From contig JAXMEQ010000003.1 of the NCBI GenBank assembly GCA_046348225.1, forward strand, positions 186,001-250,000: a stretch of 64,000 nucleotides of DNA, given 5' to 3'. The position numbers and the translations under genes were made by a program. The stretch's first letter is position 1; every line of letters starts with the position of its first letter. This DNA is from JAXMEQ01 sp046348225. Its GTDB lineage: Bacteria > Pseudomonadota > Gammaproteobacteria > Burkholderiales > Burkholderiaceae_C. The notes beneath the pieces were generated by a model that searched no databases, was not told where the DNA came from, and saw nothing but the letters and a program-made list of their open reading frames with translations. This document shows positions 42,091 to 51,341 of the stretch, one piece after another.

Positions 42091-43134
42091 ATGATCCAGC
42101 GTCGTACCTTGCTCAAGTCTTCGGCCGCCGTCGCGCTGGGCGCACCTGCGCTCAGCGGGCTCGCCCAGCAATCGGTGACCCTCAAATTCCATACCTTCAT
42201 GGCCCCGTTGTCGAACGTGTGGCTGTCCATGCACAAGCCGTGGATGGAGAAGGTGGAAAAGGAGTCGGGAGGCCGGATCAAGTTTGAGGGCTACCCCGCC
42301 ATGCAACTGGGCGGCACGCCGGTGCAGCTGTACGACCAGGCACGCGATGGCGTGGTGGACATCGTCTGGACGCTGCCGGGCAATACCGCAGGCCGCTTCC
42401 CGCGCGTGGAAGTGTTCGAGCTGCCGTTCATGATGAACAACGCCGAGGCCACGTCCAAGGCCTACTGGGAGTATGTGCAGACAGTGGCGCCGGACGAGTT
42501 CAAGGATACCCATTTGCTCGCCCTGCACGTGCATGGCCCGGGCATGTTCCATTCAAAGGACAAACTCATCAAGGCACCTGCCGACCTGAAGGGCATGAAA
42601 GTGCGCGGCCCCACGCGCCAGGTCACCAAGATGCTGGGCGCTGTGGGGGCCACGCCGGTGGGCATGCCGCTGCCGGCCATCACCGATGCGCTGTCCAAGG
42701 GCACCATTGACGCCTGCGTGATCCCCTGGGAAGTGGTCCCCTCCATCAAGGTGAACGAGCTGACGAAGTTTCACAGCGAGTTCCCGGCCAACAAGCCGGC
42801 GCTCTACACCACCACCTTTGTGATGGCCATGAACAAGGCCAAGTACGACGGCCTGGCGCCCGACCTCAAGAAGGTGATCGATGCCAACTCGGGCCTGGCC
42901 ACATCGGCCTGGCTCGGCAAGACGCAGCAGGGCAATGACCCGGCGGGCCGCAAGACAGCGACCGACCGCAACAACACCATCTACCAGATCACCGACGCCG
43001 ACACCGAAGCCTTCCGCCAGTTGTCGGCCCAGATCGACGACGAGTGGGTGGCCGACATGAACAAGCGCAACTTTGACGGCAAGAAGTTGCTGGAGACGGC
43101 TCGCGCCTTGATTGCCAAGCACGGCAGGGCCTGA
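42091..43134 (+). CDS. dctP: TRAP transporter solute-binding protein (DctP family)
   Basis: 347 residues with a Tat-like signal (QRRTLLKSSAAVALGAPALS). Mature part: LKFHTFMAPLSNVWLSMHKP, RIKFEGYPAMQLGG, ADLKGMKVRGPTRQVTKMLG, the conserved arginine of TRAP binding proteins in KVRG. It would bind a carboxylate such as a hydroxybenzoate for uptake. No DctQ or DctM membrane gene lies near, so it needs partners elsewhere. It is 85 bp after the hydrolase and ends at a strong terminator. Confidence 0.9.
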   Translation: MIQRRTLLKSSAAVALGAPALSGLAQQSVTLKFHTFMAPLSNVWLSMHKPWMEKVEKESGGRIKFEGYPAMQLGGTPVQLYDQARDGVVDIVWTLPGNTAGRFPRVEVFELPFMMNNAEATSKAYWEYVQTVAPDEFKDTHLLALHVHGPGMFHSKDKLIKAPADLKGMKVRGPTRQVTKMLGAVGATPVGMPLPAITDALSKGTIDACVIPWEVVPSIKVNELTKFHSEFPANKPALYTTTFVMAMNKAKYDGLAPDLKKVIDANSGLATSAWLGKTQQGNDPAGRKTATDRNNTIYQITDADTEAFRQLSAQIDDEWVADMNKRNFDGKKLLETARALIAKHGRA

Positions 43135-43150
43135 GCCCGCCGGTCAACTG

Positions 43151-43181
43151 AAGGGGCTCCCGCGGGAGCCCCTTTTGTTTT
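43151..43181 (+). terminator. Intrinsic terminator after dctP
   Basis: AAGGGGCTCC and GGAGCCCCTT form a GC-rich hairpin, followed by TTGTTTT. Closes the gentisate-dctP transcription unit. Confidence 0.85.
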
Positions 43182-43198
43182 CACCGTAAACTGCCCGC

Positions 43199-43744
43199 AT
43201 GCAGCGCAGCCTCATCAAACACTGCAGGAATTGCGGTACCGCCGTGGTTTACCGCGTTCCCGACGACGGCGACACCCGCGAGCGGGCCGTCTGCCCGGCC
43301 TGCAACACGATCCACTATGAAAATCCGCTCAACGTGGTGGGCACTGTGCCGGTGTGGGGCGACCAGGTTTTGCTGTGCAAGCGCAACATCGAACCGCGCT
43401 GGGGCAAATGGACTCTGCCGGCCGGCTTCATGGAACTCGGAGAAACCACGGCCGACGGAGCCGCCCGGGAAACGGACGAAGAGGCGGGCGCACGGTTTGA
43501 AATGCAGGGGCTATTCACGGTCATGAGTGTGCCGCGCGTGGGGCAGGTGCACCTGTTTTACCGGGCCCGGCTCCTCAGCGACCAGTTTGCGCCGGGGCAC
43601 GAGACGCTGGAGGCGAAACTGTTTTCCGAGGCTGACATTCCCTGGGATGAACTCGCCTTCAGGACCGTCAAGGAAACGCTCGAGTGCTTTTTTGCGGACC
43701 GCCGCCGCGGCAGCTTTCAGGTGCACAACATCGACATTGTCTGA
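43199..43744 (+). CDS. Nudix hydrolase with N-terminal zinc ribbon
   Basis: 181 residues. Zinc ribbon cysteines C9, C12, C32, C35 in CRNCG and CPACN, then a Nudix box GFMELGETTADGAARETDEEAG (G-x5-E-x7-RE-x2-EE-x-G; written here as two overlapping parts around ETTADGAARET). This combination is that of NADH-pyrophosphatase-like and ADP-ribose-type Nudix enzymes. Convergent with the kinase gene, 9 bp apart. Confidence 0.88.
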   Translation: MQRSLIKHCRNCGTAVVYRVPDDGDTRERAVCPACNTIHYENPLNVVGTVPVWGDQVLLCKRNIEPRWGKWTLPAGFMELGETTADGAARETDEEAGARFEMQGLFTVMSVPRVGQVHLFYRARLLSDQFAPGHETLEAKLFSEADIPWDELAFRTVKETLECFFADRRRGSFQVHNIDIV

Positions 43745-43753
43745 GCGTCAGGC

Positions 43754-45721
43754 TCAGTTGCGCACCTTGCTGTCCTCGCGCATCTTCGCCTCTTCGCGGC
43801 GCTTGACGCAGACCGGATGATTCTGGAAGCGTGCGCTGTCGCATTGCTCCTTGAGACAGAACTCCTTGGCGAGGAACATCCGGTCCTTGCACGCGTCATT
43901 GGGACTGCCTGCTTCCGCCACGGGGGCTGTTGCCGGTGCCGCTGCAGCCCGTGGCTGCGACGCGCGGGCGACCTCCACGGGCGCTGCAGGCGTGGTCTCG
44001 ACGGTGGCGGTGGCGCCGGGTGCCGACGCCGGCTTGAGCACCCGGGGCTGGCTGGCTGCGCGCTTTGCAGCCGCGGCCACCGCCGCCGAAGCGGGCCGGG
44101 AAGCCGCACTGGCCGCAGCCGCGACCGCCGGTGTCGCCACGGCCGAGGCTGGCACCGCCGCCACGGCGGCCGGCTCCGCCGATACCGGTGCGGACGCCGT
44201 GCTGGCAGGACCCGATGCGCCCGCTGGCGGCTTGCCCCCGGCTGTGAAAAAGTACGCCGCAATGCCCACGGCGACGACAGCACCGATGCCGGCATACACC
44301 GCCTTGCCGGGCGATCGGCCCGACACAGGCGCCACCCCCACAGGTGCTGCTGCAAGCGGCTCGCCACCGGAAGCTGGTGAGGCCTCATCCGCTGATGGCG
44401 GGACTGGTGCAACAGCAGCCACGGGCGGGGGCACAGGCGGCGGAACCGTCGCCGGTGGTATGGGTGCAACGACTGGTGCCGGCGCATCCGGCGCCAGCAT
44501 TGGCTGCGACAGGTCGGTGCGCAAGCGCGTCGCATCCTGATCCAGATCCGCCCCTGCGGTACCAGCGCCCGGGACGCCACTGAGCACGGTCTGGTCCGGC
44601 GATGAGCCACCTTGCAGCTTGCGAAGCCGGCGCCGCGCCAGGTCGCCATAGATGCCGGCCGGGAATTTGGCCAGGAACATCTCCAGCTCTTCCGGATCGG
44701 TGGAGTCCTTGATGTCCTTCCAGTAAACCAGTTCGAGTTCCTGCGTCACGGTGGCCGAGGTGGCGCTGGTCGCCGAGGTCCCGCTGGTTCCGGAGGTGCC
44801 CGTCCCTGCCGCCGTGCCCCGGGAACCGGTCCCCGGGCCGTCCTCCACGGGTTTGCGCATCGGATCCGCAGGGGGCACCACCGTGGCGTCTTCGGCACGC
44901 CGGATGGCAGACTGCAAGGCCGTCGCGAAATCACGCGCCGTGGAGAATCGCTGTTCGCGGTCCTTGGCCAGCGCCCGCGCCACCACGCCGTCCAGCGCCG
45001 CCGGCAACCGCGCGTTGTAGGCACTCGGCGGCTGCGGTGTGTGCCCGATGATCTGGTGGATGATGGAAAAGTCGTTGTCTCCGTCGAACGGGCGGCGGTC
45101 GGTCAGCAACTGGTAAAGCACCACCCCGACCGAAAACAGGTCGGCGCGCGAATCGATCTTCTGCCCCTGCACCTGCTCAGGCGACATGTACTTGAGCGTG
45201 CCCACCATGCTGCCCTGCGTCCGCGTGGCTTCGCCGGAATCCTGGATGCGGGCCACGCCGAAGTCGGTGAGCTTGACGCGCCCCCCCGGTTCAATCAGCA
45301 AGTTGGCAGGCTTGATATCCCGGTGAACAATGCCCTGTTTATGCGCATAGTCCAGCGCCGACAGCAGGTCCCGGATGATCTTGAGGACCTGCTCCAGGGA
45401 ATAGCGCTCGCCGCGGTCCAGGTGGTGCTTGAGGTCGTCACCCTGGATGAACTCCATCACCAGAAAGGCAATGTCACCGTCGCGATCAGAGTCGTACACA
45501 CTGACAATGTTGGGGTGCTGGAGCCTGGCCGCCGAGCGGGCCTCGGTGCGAAAGCGCGCCTCGTATTCGGCGGCAGCTTCTTCCGACAGGTTTTCCACCT
45601 TGACCGTCTTGATCGCGACCCGGCGGTCCAGGTTCGGGTCCCGGCCTTCATACACGATGCCCATGGCGCCCTTGCCGAGCACGCGCACCAGATCGTAACG
45701 GCCTAGCTTTTTGAGACTCAC
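43754..45721 (-). CDS. membrane serine/threonine protein kinase (Hanks type)
   Basis: 655 residues. Kinase domain about 8-270: glycine loop LGKGAMGIVYEG, VAIKTVK lysine, HRD motif IVHRDIKPANLL, DFG in LTDFGVARI, and MSPEQVQGQKIDSRADLFSVG. A single TM (about 485-500, YAGIGAVVAVGIAAYFF) is followed by an Ala/Pro-rich region and a cysteine-containing tail ending KVRN. It resembles PpkA-like kinases that activate type VI secretion through FHA proteins. The next gene upstream encodes such an FHA protein. Confidence 0.9.
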   Translation of the reverse strand: MSLKKLGRYDLVRVLGKGAMGIVYEGRDPNLDRRVAIKTVKVENLSEEAAAEYEARFRTEARSAARLQHPNIVSVYDSDRDGDIAFLVMEFIQGDDLKHHLDRGERYSLEQVLKIIRDLLSALDYAHKQGIVHRDIKPANLLIEPGGRVKLTDFGVARIQDSGEATRTQGSMVGTLKYMSPEQVQGQKIDSRADLFSVGVVLYQLLTDRRPFDGDNDFSIIHQIIGHTPQPPSAYNARLPAALDGVVARALAKDREQRFSTARDFATALQSAIRRAEDATVVPPADPMRKPVEDGPGTGSRGTAAGTGTSGTSGTSATSATSATVTQELELVYWKDIKDSTDPEELEMFLAKFPAGIYGDLARRRLRKLQGGSSPDQTVLSGVPGAGTAGADLDQDATRLRTDLSQPMLAPDAPAPVVAPIPPATVPPPVPPPVAAVAPVPPSADEASPASGGEPLAAAPVGVAPVSGRSPGKAVYAGIGAVVAVGIAAYFFTAGGKPPAGASGPASTASAPVSAEPAAVAAVPASAVATPAVAAAASAASRPASAAVAAAAKRAASQPRVLKPASAPGATATVETTPAAPVEVARASQPRAAAAPATAPVAEAGSPNDACKDRMFLAKEFCLKEQCDSARFQNHPVCVKRREEAKMREDSKVRN

Positions 45722-45757
45722 AGCAGGAGGGTCGGGGAGGTCAAGGGAAAAACCATT

Positions 45758-46900
45758 CTAACTGCCGCTGTGTGGCCCGGCTGCACCCGGACGCGTGAAC
45801 GGTTCGCGCTTGAGGCGCTGGCTTTCACGAAGGTAGGCTGCAGTGAAGTACTTCCCCATCAGGCGCTCCAGCCATGGCGACAGGTCGGCACCCTGCTCCT
45901 CGTGCAGCTTTGCATAGGCGTCCCACAGGCGCGATGCCTCAAACAGGCGCTTGCCCCCGCCCAGCGATGCCTTCAAGGACGCTGGCGAGAGGTCACGCAG
46001 GGTTCCCTCCACCACCGCCCGTGCGGCCACGGCCATGGCGGCGTCGTGTATGTGCAGTTCCGCCAGGAGGTCTGCCAGCGCGCGCTCGGGCCGGACGAAT
46101 CCGACCGAGGCGTCGCGCCCGCCAAACAGGTACTGCAGGCTCATTTCGTCGGACAGGCCGGATTTGAGGGGGTTGTTGTCCTCGCGTGCCACCATGGTCC
46201 GGTCCTCGGCACGCAGCGTGCGCTTGAGTTCCGCCTTGCCGGCATGCAGGGCCAGCAGGCCGAGCAGTGCCATGCGCACAAGCTGTCCCATTTCCTCGAG
46301 TTCGCCTGCGCCCATGGGGCCGAGGCGGGCTGGATCGAGCCCCAGCCCGCGATAGAAGGCGGCCAGCTCGGCGCTGCCCGCACTCTCCGGGGTGGCGCTC
46401 AGCGTCCCCGCCCTGGAGCCGGGGCCGAAGGTTGAATCAAAACCCCAATCCCCGAAAGGATCGTCGTCCGTTGGCATCGGGGCCGGCCCCGCCAGCGCCG
46501 CAGCCGCACGCCCGCCCTGGGGCGGAAGGCCGGATTCGCCGAAGCCCGAAGCATCGCGCTCGAGCACCGTCCAGGGGTCTTCTTCGGCAGGCGACAGGCT
46601 TGCACCCAGCAGCCGGTAGTCACCGAGCCTCAGCATCTGGCCGTGTGGCAGGACACCACGGGCACCCGGGGGCGCTTCGCCGAACGGCAGCTCGACCCCA
46701 TTGACAACCGACAGCACGCGAAAGTGCAACTCGCCGGCCTCACACCAGACTGCTAGGTGACGACGCGACACGTTGCGGCGTGGGTCGGGCAGGCAGACAT
46801 GGCAATCGCCGTCGCGGCCCAGCACGATTTCACCGTCACCTTCGGCCAGATGTCGGCGCTCGTCAATGCCGGGCCCGTGAATGTGAACTTCGATTCGCAT
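45758..46900 (-). CDS. tagH: TagH-type FHA-domain protein of type VI secretion signalling
   Basis: 380 residues. N-terminal FHA domain: EIVLGRDGDCHVCLPDPRRN then VSRRHLAVW (GR...S/R-H). C-terminal region has the TagH hallmarks AELKRTLRAED, REDNNPLKSG, SLQYLFGG and a final LERLMGKYFTAAYLRESQRL. In type VI systems such proteins are phosphorylated by the kinase to license assembly. Start at 46900 chosen because it gives the FHA strand. No Tss core genes are present in this window. Confidence 0.85.
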   Translation of the reverse strand: MRIEVHIHGPGIDERRHLAEGDGEIVLGRDGDCHVCLPDPRRNVSRRHLAVWCEAGELHFRVLSVVNGVELPFGEAPPGARGVLPHGQMLRLGDYRLLGASLSPAEEDPWTVLERDASGFGESGLPPQGGRAAAALAGPAPMPTDDDPFGDWGFDSTFGPGSRAGTLSATPESAGSAELAAFYRGLGLDPARLGPMGAGELEEMGQLVRMALLGLLALHAGKAELKRTLRAEDRTMVAREDNNPLKSGLSDEMSLQYLFGGRDASVGFVRPERALADLLAELHIHDAAMAVAARAVVEGTLRDLSPASLKASLGGGKRLFEASRLWDAYAKLHEEQGADLSPWLERLMGKYFTAAYLRESQRLKREPFTRPGAAGPHSGS

Positions 46901-46919
46901 TCTGGCGGGGCTCCAGCCG

Positions 46920-47813
46920 TCAGCTCTTGACCGAAAAGTGCACCACTGGCGCCGCCTCCGCGCTGCGCTCGCAGCCCAGGGCGATCTGGCCACTGCCCAC
47001 GAGATAGCACTCGGTACGGCGCAGCACGACCGGCTCGGTCTGGTTGCCCATGTACACCCAGGTGCCAAAGCTCGAGGCATCACTCAGCACAAACTGGGCG
47101 CCGCGCCATTCCACCGTGGCGTGCAGGCGAGAGACGCGTGAATCGTTGATGGACAGCGATGCCGTGACTGCACGGCCGATGGACAGTTTCTCGCCGCGGG
47201 ACTCGAGCTTCAGGGTCTGGTTGCTGCCGGACAGCTCGAGCCAGGCATCACGCACCTGTTTGAGCATCGACACCCCCATGACGGTGGCGTCGGCATCGCG
47301 GTCCACGTTCCACTCGACGCGGAATACTTCCGTGACCTCGGTCTTGCCGCGAAGGTACATCGGCCCGAGGCTGCGCAGTTGCGCCTGCTGCAACGGTGCC
47401 AGCGCATCGCGCACCCGTTGCGACGTCAGGATCTGTTCCGCACCGGCAAGATCGGCCAGGCGTGCCGCGCTGTTGACTGCATCGCCGAAACAGTCGCCGT
47501 CGATCTCCACGACTTCCCCACATTCGACCCCCATCTGCATCTGTACAGGGGCGCCGGAGCCCCCGGGGACCACCGGGCGGTCCAGCAGGCGCTTCTGGAT
47601 CGACACGCATGCTGCCAGCGCGTCGCCTTCCGCAGGAAACACCACAAACAGCCCGTCACCCAGCAGCTTGACCACGCGTCCCCGGTGCTCCTCGAAGGTC
47701 TTGCTCAGCGCCGAGGTCAACTGCGTGACAAAGCGCGACGCGGTGGCGTCACCAAGACGCTCGAAGATGCCGGTGCTGCCGACAAGATCTGCAAAAACAA
47801 CGGTCGTCGCCAT
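46920..47813 (-). CDS. class III adenylate/guanylate cyclase with C-terminal FHA domain
   Basis: 297 residues. Cyclase domain: metal Asp9 in VVFADLVGSTG, Lys49 and Asp53 in VVKLLGDGLFVVF, and GDAVNSAARL (Asp111, Asn114, Arg118), the full catalytic set. FHA domain from about 200: LSIGRAVTASLSINDSRVSR and LHATVEW. cAMP would be made in response to phospho-threonine signals or vice versa. First of three minus-strand signalling genes and directly after the tRNA-Pro terminator. Confidence 0.88.
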   Translation of the reverse strand: MATTVVFADLVGSTGIFERLGDATASRFVTQLTSALSKTFEEHRGRVVKLLGDGLFVVFPAEGDALAACVSIQKRLLDRPVVPGGSGAPVQMQMGVECGEVVEIDGDCFGDAVNSAARLADLAGAEQILTSQRVRDALAPLQQAQLRSLGPMYLRGKTEVTEVFRVEWNVDRDADATVMGVSMLKQVRDAWLELSGSNQTLKLESRGEKLSIGRAVTASLSINDSRVSRLHATVEWRGAQFVLSDASSFGTWVYMGNQTEPVVLRRTECYLVGSGQIALGCERSAEAAPVVHFSVKS

Positions 47814-47821
47814 GAGACGGG

Positions 47822-47862
47822 AGCATAAAAGAAAAGGGTTAGCAGCTGCTAGCTGCTAACCC
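47822..47862 (-). terminator. Intrinsic terminator of the tRNA-Pro transcript
   Basis: A 27-base hairpin (GGGTTAGCAGC ... GCTGCTAACCC, 47836-47862) is followed on the minus strand by TTTTCTTTT. It sits between the tRNA and the cyclase gene. Confidence 0.85.
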
Positions 47863-47872
47863 TTGCAAAAAA

Positions 47873-47949
47873 TGGTCGGCGTGGCGGGATTCGAACTCGC
47901 GACCCCTTGCACCCCATGCAAGTGCGCTACCAGGCTGCGCTACACGCCG
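47873..47949 (-). tRNA. tRNA-Pro (anticodon GGG)
   Basis: 77 nt including an encoded CCA. Acceptor CGGCGTG pairs with CACGCCG; D-loop AGCGCAGCCTGGTAGCGC; anticodon arm CTTGC-ATGGGGT-GCAAG with GGG at 34-36; T-arm GTTCGAATC. Follows the merR gene, as is usual downstream of ihfA-merR in this family. Confidence 0.97.
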
Positions 47950-47987
47950 ACAAGCTTTCAATTATAGCCTGTCAACGCAACGCCCAG

Positions 47988-48437
47988 TCAGTGACTGGCG
48001 GACAGCAGGTCGCGAATCTCGAACAGCTCGCGCCGCACCAGCAGCAGTTTTTGTGAAACGGCGCCATCGTCTTCATCGCCGACGCTGTCTTCAAACTCGT
48101 CAAAGGCCGAGTCTTCCACCTCGATCACCTCCACGCCTTCCAGCATGACTTCGCCCGCCTTGCGCTTGTCGCGCTCGACCTGCACGATTTCCTGCAGCTT
48201 GTTGCGCGCGCCGCTGATCGTGAAGCCCTGGTCGTACAGCAGGTCGCGGATGCGGCGAATCATCAACACTTCATGGTGCTGGTAGTAGCGCCGGTTGCCG
48301 CGCCGCTTCATGGGCCTCAGCTGCGTGAACTCCTGCTCCCAATAGCGCAGCACATGCGGCTTGACGCCACACAGGTCGCTGACTTCACCGATGGTGAAGT
48401 AGCGCTTCGCGGGTATTGGGGGGAGAGCTTTCTCCAT
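47988..48437 (-). CDS. MerR-family regulator beside ihfA
   Basis: About 149 residues. DNA-binding domain: RYFTIGEVSDLCGVKPHVLR, YWEQEFTQLRP and GNRRYYQHHEVLMIRRI. A coiled dimerisation helix (LQEIVQVERDKRK) and an acidic C-terminal tail follow. No metal-binding cysteine pattern. This gene is a constant neighbour of ihfA in betaproteobacteria and its role is uncharacterised. ATG 48437 is preferred; TTG 48446 is possible. Confidence 0.88.
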   Translation of the reverse strand: MEKALPPIPAKRYFTIGEVSDLCGVKPHVLRYWEQEFTQLRPMKRRGNRRYYQHHEVLMIRRIRDLLYDQGFTISGARNKLQEIVQVERDKRKAGEVMLEGVEVIEVEDSAFDEFEDSVGDEDDGAVSQKLLLVRRELFEIRDLLSASH

Positions 48438-48535
48438 TGAAATCAATGTTGTACAAGAGAAAGCTCCTAGGTTACTCTAAGACAGCCCGGCATGCAAAGC
48501 CTGCCCGTGCCGAATGCGCGAACTGTTGTTTCAGG

Positions 48536-48865
48536 TCACGACTGGACCGGTTCGTCGCCCTGAATCTGTTCCTTGAGCTTGTGGCTGGCATGGAAGGTCA
48601 CCACCCTGCGGGCCTGGATGGGGATGGCCTCGCCGGTACGCGGGTTGCGGCCCGGCCGCGGCGCCTTGGTACGGATCTGGAAATTGCCAAAGCCCGAAAT
48701 CTTGACGTCGCCCCCCTCCACCAGACTGTCGGCGATCAGGTCGAAGAACGCGTCAATCATGTCCTTGGACTCACGCTTGTTCAGACCGATCTGCTCAAAC
48801 AGCAGCTCTGCAAGCTGCGCCTTGGTCAACGCCGGTGTCTCAAGGCTTTCGACTGCAAACTCCAT
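48536..48865 (-). CDS. ihfA: integration host factor alpha subunit
   Basis: 109 residues: LTKAQLAELLFEQIGLNKRE, GGDVKISGFGNFQIRTKAPR and GRNPRTGEAIPIQARRVVTF, the HU/IHF DNA-bending arms with the intercalating Pro in RNP. ATG 48865 lies behind GGAGGACACC. With IhfB it bends DNA in replication, recombination and transcription. It follows pheT after 38 bp and precedes the merR gene, a gene order conserved widely. Confidence 0.96.
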   Translation of the reverse strand: MEFAVESLETPALTKAQLAELLFEQIGLNKRESKDMIDAFFDLIADSLVEGGDVKISGFGNFQIRTKAPRPGRNPRTGEAIPIQARRVVTFHASHKLKEQIQGDEPVQS

Positions 48866-48903
48866 GGTGTCCTCCGTTCTTTTTGTCGTCAGGTGGCCGG
48901 CGC

Positions 48904-51321
48904 TCATCCGCGCAGCCGGGCACCCGTTGAAGCAGCCAGCTGTCGCATCACAGCGTTCACCACCCCGTCGATCTGTTCGTCGGTCAGTGTCGCGTCATCG
49001 CTGTTGAGCGTCAAGCGCACCGCCAGGCTCTTCTCCCCGGCCTGCATGCCCGCAACGGGGGTCTTGGGCCGGTACACGTCAAACAGCAGTGCGTCGCGCA
49101 GAAGCCCACCCGTGGGGGTCGCGAGCACAGCGGTCATCAGGGCGGCGTGTGTCACGGCGTCCGGCACGATGACGGCGAGGTCACGCTCGACCGCCTGGAA
49201 CCGGGCGACGCTGCTGAACTGCGGGACGGTGCGCTGTAACACGGCGTCGAGTTCCAGTTCAAACATCACCGGTGCGTGGGACAGCTCATGGCTCTGGCGC
49301 CAGCGGGGGTGCAGCTCGCCCACAAAGCCCACCGGCTTGCCATCGAGCAACACACGGGCACAACGGCCCGGGTGCATGGCCGGGTGGCTGGCTGGCTCGA
49401 ATGCCGGCACGCGCGGTGCCAGCAAGGATTCCACGTCCCCCTTGACATCGAAGAAATCGGCAAGGCTGTCCTTGCAACCCCACTGTGCACGCGCCACCGG
49501 TCCATAGGCCAGGCCCGCCACACGCATCGGCTGGTGGAAGCCTTCCACCGTGGTGTCGGTATTGCGGGACGCAGGGTCGCGCAGGAAAACACGCCCCAGT
49601 TCGAACACCCGGACACGGTCTGCCTTGCGGTCCAGGTTGAACTTCAGTACGTGAAGCAACGACCCCAGCAACGAAGAGCGCATCACGCTCATCTGGCTGG
49701 CGATGGGGTTGAGCAGCCGGATGGGGTTGCTGTTGCCCGCGAGTTCGCTCTCCCAGCGCTCCTCCACAAAGCTGAAGTTGATGGTTTCCCGGTAGCCCTG
49801 GCTGGCCAACAGGCGACGCACCGCAAACGGGCTGCGCCGTGCCTCGGTGAGCACCTTGGCCGTGATGGGTGCCAGCGGCGGCGTCGTCGGCAACTGGTTG
49901 TAGCCCACCATGCGGGCGACTTCCTCGATCAGGTCTTCCTCGATCTGCAGATCAAACCGGTACGGCGGCGGCACCACCGTGACCACCCCGTCGCCGTGCG
50001 TCACTGGCAGGCCCAACGCGGCCAGCGCGTCGGCGCACTGGGCCTGTGTGAGCGGCATGCCGATCACCCTGACGGCGCGCGCAATCCGCAAACTCACCGG
50101 CTGGGGTTGCGGCAGGTTGCTCTGGATGTCGTCCATGGGGCCGGGTTCGCCCCCGCATATGTCCAGGATGAGCCGGGTGATGCGCTCGATGTGCTCGACG
50201 GTCTGGCTCGGGTCCACACCACGTTCAAACCGGTGCCCGGCATCGGTGGAGAAGTTGTATCGGCGCGAACGCCCGGCCACGGCCTTGGGCCACCAGAAGG
50301 CGGCTTCCACATAGACATTGCGCGTGTCGTCCGATACGGCGGTGGCGTCGCCACCCATGATCCCGGCCAGGGATTCGACCTGGACGTCGTCCGCAATCAC
50401 GCCGACCTGAGCGTCGACCGTGATGGTGTTGCCATTGAGCAGCTTGAGCTGCTCGCCGGGCCGGCCCCAGCGGACGTCCAGCCCGCCGTGGATCTTGTCG
50501 AGGTCAAAAATGTGGCTGGGCCTGCCCAGCTCGAACATCACGTAGTTGGAGATGTCCACCAGGGCCGTCACGCTGCGCTGGCCACACCGTGCCAGCCGGT
50601 CCACCATCCACTGCGGTGTGCTGGCACGCGTATTGACGTTGCGGACGATGCGCCCGGAGAAGCGGCCACACAAGTCCGTGGCCGTGACCTTCACCGGCAG
50701 CTTGTCGCCATTCAGCACCGGTGCGGGCGGGAACACCGGGGATTTCAGCGGCGTGCCGGTCAGCGCGGAGACTTCACGCGCGACACCGTACACGCTCAGG
50801 CAGTGGGCCAGGTTCGGCGTGAGCTTGAGCGTGAACAGCGTGTCGTCGAGCTTCAACGCCTCCCGCACGTCCTGGCCGACCGGGGCATCCGCTGCCAGCT
50901 CCAGCAGGCCGCCATGGTCGTCAGACAGCTGGAGTTCGCGCGCCGAGCACAGCATGCCCTGGCTCTCCACACCACGCAACTTGCCGGTCTTGATGACAAA
51001 AGGCTTGCCATCGTCGCCCGGGGGCAACTCAGCGCCCACCAGCGCACAGGGCACCTTGATGCCCACGCGTGCATTGGGCGCGCCGCACACGATGTTCAGC
51101 AGCGCGCCCTGCCCGGCATCGACCTGACAGACGCGCAGGCGGTCGGCGTTGGGGTGCTGCGCGGCTTCCCTGATTTCGCCCACCACCACACGCGTGAAGG
51201 GCGGCGCCACGGGCTTGAGATCTTCCACCTCGAGCCCGGCCATGGTCAGGGTGTCAGCCAGCTGCTGGGTGGTCAGGGGCGGATTGCAGAATTCGCGCAG
51301 CCAGGATTCCGGGAATTGCAT
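48904..51321 (-). CDS. pheT: phenylalanyl-tRNA synthetase beta subunit
   Basis: 805 residues, full length. Start MQFPESWLREFCNPPLTTQQ; tRNA-binding EMAP-like domain with VVVGEIREAAQHPNADRLRV (about 45-150); B3/B4 editing domain (around 220-390); B5 DNA-binding-like domain; ferredoxin-like anticodon-binding domain at the C-terminus (FDVYRPKTPVAGMQAGEKSL). Forms the alpha2-beta2 enzyme with PheS and charges tRNA-Phe. It follows pheS by 20 bp. Confidence 0.97.
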   Translation of the reverse strand: MQFPESWLREFCNPPLTTQQLADTLTMAGLEVEDLKPVAPPFTRVVVGEIREAAQHPNADRLRVCQVDAGQGALLNIVCGAPNARVGIKVPCALVGAELPPGDDGKPFVIKTGKLRGVESQGMLCSARELQLSDDHGGLLELAADAPVGQDVREALKLDDTLFTLKLTPNLAHCLSVYGVAREVSALTGTPLKSPVFPPAPVLNGDKLPVKVTATDLCGRFSGRIVRNVNTRASTPQWMVDRLARCGQRSVTALVDISNYVMFELGRPSHIFDLDKIHGGLDVRWGRPGEQLKLLNGNTITVDAQVGVIADDVQVESLAGIMGGDATAVSDDTRNVYVEAAFWWPKAVAGRSRRYNFSTDAGHRFERGVDPSQTVEHIERITRLILDICGGEPGPMDDIQSNLPQPQPVSLRIARAVRVIGMPLTQAQCADALAALGLPVTHGDGVVTVVPPPYRFDLQIEEDLIEEVARMVGYNQLPTTPPLAPITAKVLTEARRSPFAVRRLLASQGYRETINFSFVEERWESELAGNSNPIRLLNPIASQMSVMRSSLLGSLLHVLKFNLDRKADRVRVFELGRVFLRDPASRNTDTTVEGFHQPMRVAGLAYGPVARAQWGCKDSLADFFDVKGDVESLLAPRVPAFEPASHPAMHPGRCARVLLDGKPVGFVGELHPRWRQSHELSHAPVMFELELDAVLQRTVPQFSSVARFQAVERDLAVIVPDAVTHAALMTAVLATPTGGLLRDALLFDVYRPKTPVAGMQAGEKSLAVRLTLNSDDATLTDEQIDGVVNAVMRQLAASTGARLRG

Positions 51322-51341
51322 GTTCTTGTTCTCGTCGCGGG

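Noticed and set aside
45758..47813. Part of a type VI secretion cluster
   Set aside because: Only the regulatory FHA and kinase genes are present; no TssB, TssC, Hcp, ClpV or other core gene is in the window.
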